Positions 14,550 to 23,330 of a stretch of 34,062 nucleotides of DNA are shown here, piece after piece. Position 1 is the stretch's first letter. Each line of letters begins with the position of its first letter. Source of the stretch: an uncultured Lachnospiraceae bacterium (GTDB taxonomy: Bacteria; Bacillota_A; Clostridia; Lachnospirales; Lachnospiraceae); the NCBI GenBank assembly GCA_905207905.1, contig CAJLNC010000022.1:1-34062 (forward strand). Direction: 5' to 3'. The notes beneath the pieces are model-generated. The model saw only the letters and a list, made by a program, of their open reading frames with translations. It did no database searches and was not told the DNA's origin. Position numbers and translations under genes: made by a program.

Positions 14550-16141
14550 TGGCGAAGAAGAAAAAGAAACAGGGAAAGATCCGTAATGAGCCATACGATC
14601 CGGAGAAAGCGGATGGCAGTGTCCGTCCGGTGTATGCACGGATCGCAGCGAAAGAGGCGTCTGATAAATACAGCGAGTATCCGTCCAATGGATTGACGCC
14701 GGTACGGCTGGCGCAGATATTCCGGGAATCGGATGACGGGGATGTGAGACGTCAGATGGAACTGTTTGAAGAGATGGAGGAGAAGGATCCCCATTTATTC
14801 TCTCAGCTTCAGACCCGAAAACAGGCAGTCACGGGGCTGGACTGGGAGGTGCAGCCGGTATCTCCGGATCCCAAGGATAAGCAGATTGCACAGTGGGTGC
14901 AGGATCAGATGAAGGGCATGGAGAACCTTAACGGGATCCTGCTGGATCTGCTGGATGCCATCGGCAAAGGCATCTCTGTCATGGAAATCCTGTGGGACGT
15001 GGATGGACAGAATCAGATGGTCATATCGGATATCCTGCAGGTGCATCCAAAAAAGCTGATGTGGGATGCCATCACAGATGAGATGCGGATCTGTACGGAG
15101 GCCCATCCAGAAGGGATCAGCCTGCCTCACAACAAATTTGTAGTGCATCGATACAAGGCTAAATCCGGGCATGACAGCCGTGCTGGGATCCTTCGGGTGG
15201 TGAGTTGGATGTATTTGTTCAAAAACTATTCGCTTAAGGACTGGGTAGCATTTTGTGAAGTTTACGGGATGCCGCTGCGGTTGGGAAAGTATGATGCATC
15301 GGCGAGTGAAGCGGATAAACGGGCGTTGATGGAGGCGATCGTGTCATTGGGATCGGATGCCGCCGGGATTGTACCATCGTCAACGTCCATTGAATTTATT
15401 GAAGCGGAGAACAAAAATGGAGCAACGGATACCTACGAGAAGCTGGCACGCTACTGTGATGAGCAGATCAGTAAGGCGATTTTAGGACAGACATTGACCT
15501 CCGACAGCGGTGGCGGATCCTACGCCCAGTCAAAAACGCACGATGAGGTGCGGCATGATCTGACGGTGGCAGATGCCAAGGCGCTGTCCATGACGATCCG
15601 GCGGGATATCATCGGCCCGCTGGTGGAGTATAACTTTGGCCCGGAAGCAGATTTGCCGCTCTTTGAGATTGCCTGTGAGGATCCGGAGGATCTGATGCAG
15701 ACCGCTGAGATTTATGTGAAGGTCAGAAATGAGCTTGGCGTGCCGATCGCAATGGATCATATCTATAAAAAATTCGGAATTCCGAAGCCGGAATCGGGGG
15801 AAGCGGTGATCCCGGGGCAGTCATCCGATATGCCGCAGCCGGGCGAGTCTGGTCTAGTGGGTATGAAAACGCCGGATCCGGAACAGGAGACGGAGGTACA
15901 GGATCAGATTGACCAGATTGTAGAGCTGTCTGTCCAGAATGCCGGGGAGGTGTTTCGGCAGATGACCGCGCCGATCCGGAAGTTAGTGGACGAATGTGAC
16001 GATATGCAAGCGCTAAAAGCGAAGCTGGAGGATGCGGATACGGTGCGCAGAATCTACGAGGAAATGGATCTGGAAGCGTTTACCGATTATCTGCATCAGG
16101 GGATCTATTTTGCGGAACTGATCGGAAGGAGCGAGGGATGA
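14549..16141 (+). CDS. Portal protein (DUF935, Mu gp29-like)
   Basis: 530 aa from the ATG in TGATG that overlaps the terminase stop, with AGAGGAG upstream. A basic, disordered N-terminus (MAKKKKKQGK) precedes a portal body with 'LFSQLQTRKQAVTGLDWEVQ' (about 87-106) and 'GQTLTSDSGGGSYAQSKTHD' (about 325-345), both hallmarks of DUF935. Acidic C-terminal tail. It forms the 12-mer ring for DNA entry and the head-tail connector. Confidence 0.93.
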   Translation: MAKKKKKQGKIRNEPYDPEKADGSVRPVYARIAAKEASDKYSEYPSNGLTPVRLAQIFRESDDGDVRRQMELFEEMEEKDPHLFSQLQTRKQAVTGLDWEVQPVSPDPKDKQIAQWVQDQMKGMENLNGILLDLLDAIGKGISVMEILWDVDGQNQMVISDILQVHPKKLMWDAITDEMRICTEAHPEGISLPHNKFVVHRYKAKSGHDSRAGILRVVSWMYLFKNYSLKDWVAFCEVYGMPLRLGKYDASASEADKRALMEAIVSLGSDAAGIVPSSTSIEFIEAENKNGATDTYEKLARYCDEQISKAILGQTLTSDSGGGSYAQSKTHDEVRHDLTVADAKALSMTIRRDIIGPLVEYNFGPEADLPLFEIACEDPEDLMQTAEIYVKVRNELGVPIAMDHIYKKFGIPKPESGEAVIPGQSSDMPQPGESGLVGMKTPDPEQETEVQDQIDQIVELSVQNAGEVFRQMTAPIRKLVDECDDMQALKAKLEDADTVRRIYEEMDLEAFTDYLHQGIYFAELIGRSEG

Positions 16142-16863
16142 GCGGTGCAGAATACCTGCAGGGATTTTCTAAACTGATCTTCAAAAACGCAGTTGCCTTT
16201 TTGAAAAAGAAACGCGTCCTGACAAAAGAAGAATATGCAGCCCTGAGCGATCGTGCAAAGGCGAAGGCGTTTACAGTTGCCGGCTATACCGCGGCAGAAG
16301 TGCTGCAGGAGTTTCTGGACAAGCTGACTACAGCGGTGGAAGAGGGCAGGACGCTGGCAGACTGGAAGGCGCAGATGGACGAATGGCTTGGTGCGCATGG
16401 TTATGATGGGATGGATCCGGGAAAGGCAGAGCTGATCTTCCGGACAAATGTGCAGACTGCCTATAATGGTGGTCACTATAAAAGCATGATGCAGGCTGCA
16501 AAGCTGCGGCCCTACTGGATGTATGTCACAGCCGGGGATGACAGAGTGCGTGATACCCATGCTGCGCTGCAGGGAGCCGTGTATCGGGCAGACGATCCGT
16601 TCTGGAAGGTGTGGTATCCGCCCAATGGATACAAGTGCCGCTGCCATGTGCGATCCTATTCAGAACGTCAGGTGCGGGAACGCAACTTGCAGGTGCGGAC
16701 GAAGCCGCCCATCACTGTGGATTTTTCGACAGGCGAGATCAAACCATTGCGGCCGGACAAGGGATTTGCAAACAACCCGGCACTGGATGCGTGGCGTCCG
16801 GATCTTAGTAAATTTTCTCCTGTTGTACGGAACGCATACTTAAAACGGAAGAAAAGCAAATAA
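16138..16863 (+). CDS. F-like head morphogenesis protein (Mu gp30-like)
   Basis: 241 aa, a minor head protein. Core motif 'FRTNVQTAYNGGHYKSM' (about 101-117), 'DDRVRDTHAALQGAVYRADD' (about 137-156) and 'PPNGYKCRCHVRSYSERQV' (about 160-178), with the CxC signature of the phage Mu F-like family. It acts early in head assembly with the portal. ATG overlaps the portal stop (ATGA). Confidence 0.92.
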   Translation: MSGAEYLQGFSKLIFKNAVAFLKKKRVLTKEEYAALSDRAKAKAFTVAGYTAAEVLQEFLDKLTTAVEEGRTLADWKAQMDEWLGAHGYDGMDPGKAELIFRTNVQTAYNGGHYKSMMQAAKLRPYWMYVTAGDDRVRDTHAALQGAVYRADDPFWKVWYPPNGYKCRCHVRSYSERQVRERNLQVRTKPPITVDFSTGEIKPLRPDKGFANNPALDAWRPDLSKFSPVVRNAYLKRKKSK

Positions 16864-16992
16864 ATGGGCAAAAAAGCGGTTAAGAGTGTCAGGCTAGGAG
16901 TTGAAAGGGCTAGGATTTGTAACGCGAAATGACGCGGAATAACGCTATTGTAACGCTATAGAAGCGGCATGGAGGATGATGGAAGGAAAGAA
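16864..16992. other. Gap with TTGTAACGC repeats
   Basis: The only sizeable non-coding gap in the head operon. TTGTAACGC occurs at 16917-16925 and again at 16948-16956; between them come GACGCGG and ATAACGCT. The same motif, mostly in the other orientation, clusters at 578-724. A local break in operon spacing with a motif shared with the left end suggests a protein-binding site. Confidence 0.5.
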
Positions 16993-18027
16993 ATGGAAAA
17001 AAAGAAGCAAAAGGATGTGGTGATGATTGCACTGACCCCTAAAGTAGTGGAGGGGGTCCCGGATCTGATCGCTGTGATCCCAAAAGGGCACGTAGAATCC
17101 CGAAAGGGTGATTTTATTGTGGATGACGAATCGTTCCGGATGATCAACAATCAGTTCCTTGGCCGCCGTTTGGATCTGGTCATTGATTATGAACACCAGA
17201 CGCTGCATGACGTGCAGGCACCGGCGGCGGGGTGGATCACAGAGTTGATAAACGGGGATGATGCGATCATGGCGAAAGTAAATTGGACGCCAAAGGGAGC
17301 GGAGTACCTGAAAAATAAGGAATACCGTTACCTGTCCCCGGTGATCATTACCAGAAAAAATGACAAAAAAGTGATTGCGCTGCACTCAGCAGCGTTGACA
17401 AACACTCCCGCAATTGATGGTATGTTCCCGCTGGTGGGATGTAGCCTGGATGTGGATGATTATGAGGAGGAAAAAACGATGGAATTAGAAAAACTGATCA
17501 GATTGCTGGGACTGCCGGAGACAGCAACAGAAGATGAAGTGGAGGCAGCGCTCCGGGCGGCAGGCAGGAAGCCGGAAGGGACGGAAACGGTAACAAATAA
17601 GGAGGTAGTTGCCAACAGTACAATCCTGACGCTGCTGGGTCTAAAAGCAGATGCAAAGACAGAAGAAGTGGCAGCCGCCATCGTAAAGCTTCAGAATGGG
17701 GATAGCTCCCTCGCAGCGGAAGTGCAGGCACTCAAGGAGCAGCTGGAAGGACGGGCTGCAGATGAGGCGGTCACCGCAGCACTGAAAGCCGGGAAGATCA
17801 CCGCAGCACAGAAGGACTGGGCGCGCAGCTATGCACTGAAAGATCCGGAAGGGTTTGCCGCATTTGTGGACAAAGCGCCTGCGGCGGTGGTAATGGACAA
17901 TCTGACAGGCACTGATCCGAAGGAAAAAGGCGGAAAAGGAGAACTGTCAGGAGTAGATTATGCAATACTGAAGAACTTAGGACTATCAGAAGAGGAAGTA
18001 AAAGAGTATTACAAGGAGGAATTGTGA
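16993..18027 (+). CDS. Prohead protease with scaffold C-terminus (Mu I-like)
   Basis: 344 aa from the ATG at 16993, picked for its AAGGA site; the frame also opens at 16969. Residues about 1-165 are Mu I-type protease ('DLVIDYEHQTLHD', 'APAAGWITEL', 'YRYLSPVIITRKN' and 'ALHSAALTNTPAIDGM', the last two with the expected Ser/His-type motifs). The C-terminal half is helical and charged ('EDEVEAALRAAG', 'VQALKEQLEG'), as for a scaffold. A second in-frame start, with its own strong site, gives the scaffold alone (see next entry). Confidence 0.9.
   Translation: MEKKKQKDVVMIALTPKVVEGVPDLIAVIPKGHVESRKGDFIVDDESFRMINNQFLGRRLDLVIDYEHQTLHDVQAPAAGWITELINGDDAIMAKVNWTPKGAEYLKNKEYRYLSPVIITRKNDKKVIALHSAALTNTPAIDGMFPLVGCSLDVDDYEEEKTMELEKLIRLLGLPETATEDEVEAALRAAGRKPEGTETVTNKEVVANSTILTLLGLKADAKTEEVAAAIVKLQNGDSSLAAEVQALKEQLEGRAADEAVTAALKAGKITAAQKDWARSYALKDPEGFAAFVDKAPAAVVMDNLTGTDPKEKGGKGELSGVDYAILKNLGLSEEEVKEYYKEEL
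17479..18027 (+). CDS. Nested scaffold protein (Mu Z-like)
   Basis: An in-frame ATG at 17479 within the protease gene has GAGGAGG at 17464-17470, spaced eight bases, a better site than the gene's own start. It gives 182 aa beginning MELEKLIRLLGL, which is exactly the helical scaffold part. Mu makes its scaffold Z from an internal start in gene I, so the arrangement is expected. Inference from the ribosome binding site and analogy. Confidence 0.7.
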   Translation: MELEKLIRLLGLPETATEDEVEAALRAAGRKPEGTETVTNKEVVANSTILTLLGLKADAKTEEVAAAIVKLQNGDSSLAAEVQALKEQLEGRAADEAVTAALKAGKITAAQKDWARSYALKDPEGFAAFVDKAPAAVVMDNLTGTDPKEKGGKGELSGVDYAILKNLGLSEEEVKEYYKEEL

Positions 18028-18413
18028 TGAGACGATTGATCGGGGAAGAGCTGACCGGGCGCAGCATTCTGCGTTTGCCGGTTGCCCAAGGAGCGAAGTT
18101 GCTGGATGGGGACATCGTGGTGTTGAATGCAGAAGGCTATGCGGTGAAAGCGTCTAAGACAGCCGGTCTGGTGGCGGCAGGAAAAGCACAGGAATATGTT
18201 GACAATACTGCTGGTGACAACGGAGCCTGTCATGTACGTGTGCAGCGCGGTGTATTTGTTCTTGGAAATGATGGTGACATCAAGGAGACGGATCTATTAA
18301 AAACGTGTTATTTTGCCGGGCCGTTAAGTGTAACACTGGTATCAGCAGGATCTAGCGTGGCCGGAAAGATTATTGCAGTGGAAGGCAAAGCAGTTGTCGT
18401 GGATATGGTTTAA
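18027..18413 (+). CDS. Head decoration/stabilising protein candidate, 128 aa
   Basis: ATG overlaps the protease stop (TGATG) with AAGGAGG upstream. Beta-rich: 'GAKLLDGDIVVLNAEGYAVK' (about 25-45), 'GACHVRVQRGVFVLGNDG' (about 70-87), 'AGKIIAVEGKAVVVDMV' at the end. Small beta-rich proteins between scaffold and major head subunit are commonly capsid decoration or DUF2190-type. Assignment from position and fold only. Confidence 0.7.
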   Translation: MRRLIGEELTGRSILRLPVAQGAKLLDGDIVVLNAEGYAVKASKTAGLVAAGKAQEYVDNTAGDNGACHVRVQRGVFVLGNDGDIKETDLLKTCYFAGPLSVTLVSAGSSVAGKIIAVEGKAVVVDMV

Positions 18414-18427
18414 GGAGGATAAGGACA

Positions 18428-19318
18428 ATGATTATTAATGCACAGGCAATCCGGGCGTTGGATGTTAGCTTTTCAACCTTGTACAATCGAGGATTTTCTT
18501 CCAAGCAGCCGAAGCACCCGTTGATTGCAACGGAAGTACCATCCAGTACATCGGAAGAAAATTATGGATGGATCGGGCAGCTGCCCAAAATGAAGGAATG
18601 GCTGGATGAGCGCACGATAGCGAACCTGAGTGCGTATACCTACACCATTAAAAATAAATCCTATGAGTCTACGATTGGGATTGACCGGGAAGTTCTGGAG
18701 GATGACCGATATGGGGTATATGCTCCGAGCTTTGAGATGATGGGAGCAGAGGCCGCTACCGCACCGGATGAAACCGTCTTTGAACTGCTTCAGAAAGGAT
18801 TTGAAGAGAATTGCTATGACGGTCAGCCATTCTTCTCTGACCAGCACAAGTCGGGCGAAAAGACTTTTTCAAATAAAACGGATGCAAAACTGTCACAGGA
18901 AAGCTTTATCGCAGCGCGCACGGCAATCATGTCCTATACGGGCGATCAGGAGAAGCCGCTGAAACTGGTACCTAACCTTCTTGTAGTACCGCCTGCCCTT
19001 GAAATGGAGGCGCGCCGGATCCTGGAGGCAGAGATGGTGAATGGCTCTTCTAATATTACCAAGGGGCTTGCCAAGGTAGAAGTGGTAAGCGAGCTAGCTA
19101 ATGATCCGGATGCCTGGTATTTGATGGTGACTAATGAGCCGTTAAAGCCCATGATTCTTCAGATGAGAAAAAAACCGAAGTTTACAGCACTGAATAAGGA
19201 CAATGATCTGAATGTATTCCTGAAAAAGAAATACCTTTACGGTGTGGATGGACGCTGGAATGCTGGTTTTGGTTTTTGGCAGATGGCATACGGATCCACA
19301 GGAAAAGCGATGGGCTGA
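18428..19318 (+). CDS. Major head subunit (Mu T-like)
   Basis: 296 aa, matching Mu gpT (305 aa). N-terminus 'LDVSFSTLYNRGFSSKQP', then 'YGWIGQLPKMKEWLDERTIA' and 'YESTIGIDREVLEDDRYG' (about 80-97) are the typical Mu-like gpT signature. HK97-type fold expected. Makes the icosahedral shell. AAGGAGG lies before the ATG. Confidence 0.94.
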   Translation: MIINAQAIRALDVSFSTLYNRGFSSKQPKHPLIATEVPSSTSEENYGWIGQLPKMKEWLDERTIANLSAYTYTIKNKSYESTIGIDREVLEDDRYGVYAPSFEMMGAEAATAPDETVFELLQKGFEENCYDGQPFFSDQHKSGEKTFSNKTDAKLSQESFIAARTAIMSYTGDQEKPLKLVPNLLVVPPALEMEARRILEAEMVNGSSNITKGLAKVEVVSELANDPDAWYLMVTNEPLKPMILQMRKKPKFTALNKDNDLNVFLKKKYLYGVDGRWNAGFGFWQMAYGSTGKAMG

Positions 19319-19338
19319 TAAGAGGCAGGTGAGCAGGG

Positions 19339-19812
19339 ATGGCATACAGCAAATCAGAAGATGTACTGGATATGATCAAGCCGGATATGTTGCGATCCTT
19401 GATCGGGGAGAATTGTCGCCTGGAAGGCGAGGAGCTGAGGTATGCAGCGATTCCTTATGCCCAAACTGCCGTTGAGGATGCGGACGCTGAGATTGACGGA
19501 TACCTTGCCAAGCGGTACAAGGTGCCATTGGAAAAAGTACCGAAGATGATCGGGAAGCTGTCCAAGGATATCGCAGTGTACAACATGGCATCCCGCCGTG
19601 GGATTGATGAAACAGAGCGGGAAAAGAACATCTTAAACCGCTATAAGGCAGCAATTTTATATTTGACCAATGTAGCGAAGGGGATTGTAGAGCTGGACGG
19701 ACAGACATCCGGCGGATCCGGAGACGCGCTGCCGGATGCACAGGGAAATGCAGGATTTTCTATTCAATCCAGTGATCGCCTTTTCACAAGAGATGACATG
19801 AAAGGCTGGTAA
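19339..19812 (+). CDS. DUF1320 head-tail connector (Mu gp36-like)
   Basis: 157 aa. N-terminus 'SKSEDVLDMIKPDMLRSLIG' followed by 'DADAEIDGYLAKRYKVPLEK' (about 52-72) and 'DIAVYNMASRRG' match DUF1320 proteins, which act as head-completion or adaptor proteins next to gpT in Mu-like phages. The C-terminal 35 residues are Gly/Ser-rich. Confidence 0.88.
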   Translation: MAYSKSEDVLDMIKPDMLRSLIGENCRLEGEELRYAAIPYAQTAVEDADAEIDGYLAKRYKVPLEKVPKMIGKLSKDIAVYNMASRRGIDETEREKNILNRYKAAILYLTNVAKGIVELDGQTSGGSGDALPDAQGNAGFSIQSSDRLFTRDDMKGW

Positions 19813-19817
19813 AGGAT

Positions 19818-20303
19818 ATGAGCGGCATCCGTGTGAGCATGGAAGGCGAGTTTGAAGCCTATAAGGATCGGCTGCAGCGTTTGGGTAGTGTTGACCGTGA
19901 GGAGCTGATGGCAGCAATCGCGGAAGCGCTGCGTACCAGCACGGATGAGCGGTTTGATGCGGAAACTGCACCGGATGGATCTGCATGGAAACGGTCTATC
20001 CGGGCATCCGGCGGCGGAAAGACGCTGACAGACAGCAGCCGCCTGCGTACATCCATCCATGCCCGGTCATCAGCAAAAGGGGCGGAGATCGGGACAAATA
20101 CCATTTATGCAGCAACACATCAGTTTGGGGAGCCGGGCAGGACAATCCGGGCAAAGAATAAACGGATGCTGTCGTTCCAGATCGGCGGAAAGTGGTATCA
20201 CAAGAAACAGGTTACGATCAAAATTCCGGCGCGTCCCTTCCTTGGGTTGTCCGATTCAGACCGTGAAGAAGTCCTAGAACTGATGGAGGAATCATTGAAA
20301 TAG
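19818..20303 (+). CDS. Virion morphogenesis / tail completion protein (Mu G, gp37-like)
   Basis: 161 aa. 'IAEALRTSTDERFDAETAPD' (about 34-53), 'GSAWKRSIRASGGGKTLTDS' and 'YAATHQFGEPGRTIRAKNKR' (about 95-115), then 'IPARPFLGLSDSDREEVLEL' near the end, are the classic features of the phage virion morphogenesis family (PF05069), used for head completion and tail attachment. AAAGG precedes the start. Confidence 0.9.
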   Translation: MSGIRVSMEGEFEAYKDRLQRLGSVDREELMAAIAEALRTSTDERFDAETAPDGSAWKRSIRASGGGKTLTDSSRLRTSIHARSSAKGAEIGTNTIYAATHQFGEPGRTIRAKNKRMLSFQIGGKWYHKKQVTIKIPARPFLGLSDSDREEVLELMEESLK

Positions 20304-20316
20304 AGGAAGCATCAAA

Positions 20317-20802
20317 ATGACAAAGAAAAAGTATCTGGAAGATCTTCTGCGTGCATCAGGAATTACTGGGACGATCTATGAGTCGCTAAAAAATATGTCA
20401 AACGATGAGGGCAGCTACTATGCAGGGATCCTGCGGGGCAGCGATAAGCCGGTTCGTGCGAAGTCAAAAAGAACATACGATAACGGGGCGGTTACGATGA
20501 ACCGGGTGAAGCTGTACGATATGGAAACCGTGTACACGGTAGTGATTGCCGAATATGATGAGGAGCATTTGGAAAAGCATATCGAGGCATTTTTTAAGGC
20601 GATCAGCAAAGGGTACGATGACGGCGCTGGCAACTGGGTAGGTGTGGAGGCCGGGGAGGTGGACTGGGTTGACGAAAAGGACAGTATTTTAAAGGCAAAG
20701 ATCGCAGTTGAAATCCCGGTGACATTTAGCTATGGAATTTATAAAGACGTACCGGTAAGTCATATAGATGGCACGCCGGAGATCGGCATGGAAAAGGAGT
20801 GA
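20317..20802 (+). CDS. Tail terminator-like protein, 161 aa
   Basis: Lies between the gp37-like and sheath genes, where tail terminators lie. 'SGITGTIYESLKNMSNDEGS', 'GAVTMNRVKLYDMETVYTVV' and 'DWVDEKDSILKAKIAVEIPV' show an alternating beta pattern expected of the gpU/terminator fold. No close family recognised; the role is inferred from order and fold. Stop shares bases with the next start region. Confidence 0.6.
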   Translation: MTKKKYLEDLLRASGITGTIYESLKNMSNDEGSYYAGILRGSDKPVRAKSKRTYDNGAVTMNRVKLYDMETVYTVVIAEYDEEHLEKHIEAFFKAISKGYDDGAGNWVGVEAGEVDWVDEKDSILKAKIAVEIPVTFSYGIYKDVPVSHIDGTPEIGMEKE

Positions 20803-20807
20803 TGAGG

Positions 20808-21020
20808 ATGGCAGCGAAGGCTGTAAAGGAAGCTGCACCGGAGGAGGTTATCCGGAAGACGGCAGAGGATTGGGCGATCGCAAAGCAGGTGCCTGGATCC
20901 TATCTGGCAGGCGTAAAGCAGCGTAAAAAATGGGCTAAACATAAGATGCTGGAAGAAAATGAGTTTGATGCAGCACTGCGTGAGTTTTTAACAGCGGCAG
21001 CAGACGGGAGGACAAAATGA
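20808..21020 (+). CDS. Small protein before the sheath gene (gp38/DUF2635 position), 70 aa
   Basis: Start chosen at ATG 20808 because AAGGAG lies eight bases upstream; ATG 20802 is too close. Lys/Ala/Glu-rich helical protein ('AAKAVKEAAPEEVIRKTAED'). In Mu a small gene (gp38, DUF2635) sits before the sheath gene L. Sequence resemblance to DUF2635 is weak, so the match is positional. Its end overlaps the sheath start by four bases. Confidence 0.6.
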   Translation: MAAKAVKEAAPEEVIRKTAEDWAIAKQVPGSYLAGVKQRKKWAKHKMLEENEFDAALREFLTAAADGRTK

Positions 21021-22414
21021 TATCAAGGGTAGAAGTAGAAGTAAAGGACGGCGGAGCCGGGATTGGGGAACAACGGATCAGCGGCATCCATGCCAAGGTA
21101 GGCATATCGTCCAAAGTGACCGAGCCGGTTGAGATCCACAATACGATGGATACAGACCAGATCCGGGCTATCTTAGGGCAGTGTCCGATTGCAGATGCGT
21201 GCATGGATTCCATTGATGGAGGTGCGCAGCAGATGTACTGCTATCCTGTAGCCGCAACAACAGGCGGCAAGCCGTCAGAGGTAACCCATAATGGGACGGG
21301 CAAAGGTACGGTAACGGTGTCTGGTACAGGAATCAATGCATTCGATGTGGTGGTTCAGATCGTGGATGGCGGTGCAACCAATGAAGCGACCTTCACTGTC
21401 AGCACAGATGGCGGAAACAACATTTCAGAAGAGATGACTGTGCCGCTGGCGGGAACGTATGAGATCCCGGATACGGGCCTGACACTGACATTTGCGGCAG
21501 CATCCGAGAATAAATTTGTGGCAGGCGATACCTACACATTTGTAGTTGCAGCACCGACTACGACAAACGAAGCAATTCTTGCTGCAGTGGAACGTGTTTA
21601 TAAGAGTAATGCAAATATTGAAGCAGTGCATATCGTAGGCACAACCAATAAGGATCTGTGGGCATCGCTGGAAGCACTGGCTCAGGCGCAGGAGACGGAT
21701 GCAGGCCGTCCGCTGCTGATTGTATGCGAGCAGCGTGCTGCAGGAAAGGATGAGGCTGCTGCAGATTATGTGGAAGCCATTGAAGCAGACTGTAAAACAG
21801 CGGGACGCCATGTGGCAGTTGTCCAGACCTGGGCCAGACTGAAGGGCATGGATGGACGTATGCGTGTGACGAACATGGCAGCCTATATCATGGGGATGAT
21901 CGCCCAGGCGAAAGAGTCCACCAGTATTGCATACGTCAGGGATTTTCCAATCAGCGAGAGCAAGGTGCTGGAAATTCTGCCAGCTGGTATTGAGGATATG
22001 TACGAGGAGCTGGATGCAGCGCGGTATATCGCTCTGCGCCGGTATCCGGGCAGGGATGCCTGGTATGTTGCCGGTTCCAATACCTGTGCACCGGAGACTA
22101 GTGATTTTGCCACCATCGAGCACGCCCGGGTGATGTATCGGCTAGTACGCGAAGTGTATAAGCGTGCGACAGAATGGCTGAAAGCAGATTTTGATGCATC
22201 AGAAATTGAGACGGAGGCAGCACCGGTACAGGCGGATCTGAATATCCCGATTGAGGATGCAATCAAAGACCAGATCATCAGCAGTGGGCAGGCGGTATTG
22301 CTGGATCCGGAAAGCCTGCTGACAGCGCAGAAAATTCCGGTAAGAGTAAGCTATAAGCCCCGTGCGTATGCCAATGTAGTATCCCTGACCTTCATGGCAG
22401 GGGCAGTATCATAG
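21017..22414 (+). CDS. Contractile tail sheath protein (Mu L-like, DUF2586 type)
   Basis: 465 aa. 'ISGIHAKVGISSKVTEPVEI' and a conserved C-terminal sheath part ('YIALRRYPGRDAWYVAGSNT', about 340-360; 'VSYKPRAYANVVSLTFM' near the end). Residues about 85-180 look like an inserted beta-sandwich, low in charged residues and rich in Thr/Gly ('GTGKGTVTVSGTGINAFDVV'). The sheath contracts to drive the tube into the cell. A sheath fits the contractile, myovirus-type tail implied by the J-like baseplate. Confidence 0.85.
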   Translation: MISRVEVEVKDGGAGIGEQRISGIHAKVGISSKVTEPVEIHNTMDTDQIRAILGQCPIADACMDSIDGGAQQMYCYPVAATTGGKPSEVTHNGTGKGTVTVSGTGINAFDVVVQIVDGGATNEATFTVSTDGGNNISEEMTVPLAGTYEIPDTGLTLTFAAASENKFVAGDTYTFVVAAPTTTNEAILAAVERVYKSNANIEAVHIVGTTNKDLWASLEALAQAQETDAGRPLLIVCEQRAAGKDEAAADYVEAIEADCKTAGRHVAVVQTWARLKGMDGRMRVTNMAAYIMGMIAQAKESTSIAYVRDFPISESKVLEILPAGIEDMYEELDAARYIALRRYPGRDAWYVAGSNTCAPETSDFATIEHARVMYRLVREVYKRATEWLKADFDASEIETEAAPVQADLNIPIEDAIKDQIISSGQAVLLDPESLLTAQKIPVRVSYKPRAYANVVSLTFMAGAVS

Positions 22415-22423
22415 GAGGGTAAC

Positions 22424-22867
22424 ATGGCAAGGAAACAGTTTGTAAATGGAAAGGTATATGACTGGTCATCCATCACGATCGCGCTGTCTGGCTGCCAAAA
22501 TATCGAGCCGACATCCATCGACTACGAGGATAGTCAGGACAAGGAGCTGGTGTATGGGCGTGGCGGTAACCCGCGCGGATTTGGCACAGGGAATAAGAGC
22601 AACTCCGTAAAGCTGGAGATGTTAAGAGAGGATTACAACACGCTGGTTGATGCGTACCGGAGTCAGGGAGGATTTTACAAGATCGTGATTCCGAAAATTA
22701 CGGTATCGTATGCGGACGTCGGTGCAACGACCTGCACGGATGTACTGACTAACGTAACATTCACCAAGCGTGGCGGTTTTGGCGGCAAGCAGGGCGATAA
22801 GTCTACAACGATCAGTCTTGAAGGTATCGCAATGGGCGGTATCTGCATTGATGGTGTAAACGCATAA
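22424..22867 (+). CDS. Tail tube protein (Mu M-like)
   Basis: 147 aa, directly after the sheath gene with GGAGGGTAAC before the ATG. Beta-rich: 'VNGKVYDWSSITIALSGCQN', 'SVKLEMLREDYNTLVDAYRS', 'TTISLEGIAMGGICIDGVNA'. Resembles Gp19/DUF2597-like tube proteins of Clostridia Mu-like phages. It polymerises as the inner tube under the sheath. Confidence 0.85.
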   Translation: MARKQFVNGKVYDWSSITIALSGCQNIEPTSIDYEDSQDKELVYGRGGNPRGFGTGNKSNSVKLEMLREDYNTLVDAYRSQGGFYKIVIPKITVSYADVGATTCTDVLTNVTFTKRGGFGGKQGDKSTTISLEGIAMGGICIDGVNA

Positions 22868-22880
22868 GGAGGATATGGCA

Positions 22881-23330
22881 ATGGGCTATTTTGAAGATCA
22901 GGAAATTTTATCAGAAAAAATGTCAAAACCAGAACAACAGGGCACAGGATATGTACAGCAGAGTCCGGTTGCTCCGGTAACGGAACATGTGGAAACATTT
23001 GAAGATCTGTGCAGAAAGTACGCAGATCAGGGTATGCGCGGCAAGATGTACATTGTCACGACTAACCTGTCTCAGGATGATGACATGGACCGAACGATGG
23101 AATTTCTGTTTTCAGAACCGAAAGCGGCATCCTATGACCGCTATGTGAAAACAGCATCGGTATCCAGTTCAAAGGCAATGCGAACATTTGTGTTAGATAA
23201 CATTTGTCAGGAGCAGCGCAAAGATCTGGAGATGCTGCTGAATGAGTTTCCGGCAATGGGGATCAGTTTGGGCGAGAAGCTGCTGTATATGCTGGGTTTA
23301 TCGAAAACGACCACAGTGCGCCGCCTGTAA
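22881..23330 (+). CDS. Tail assembly chaperone, short form (gpG-like)
   Basis: 149 aa from the ATG at 22881; ATG 22875 is only one base from AAGGAGG and unlikely. Sits between tube and tape measure, the standard place for the chaperone pair. C-terminal half is helical ('EQRKDLEMLLNEFPAMGIS'). Near its 3' end a G-GGT-TTA slippery heptamer (23294-23300) lies in the right frame to make a longer -1 product, with the stop of this frame at 23328. Confidence 0.85.
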   Translation: MGYFEDQEILSEKMSKPEQQGTGYVQQSPVAPVTEHVETFEDLCRKYADQGMRGKMYIVTTNLSQDDDMDRTMEFLFSEPKAASYDRYVKTASVSSSKAMRTFVLDNICQEQRKDLEMLLNEFPAMGISLGEKLLYMLGLSKTTTVRRL

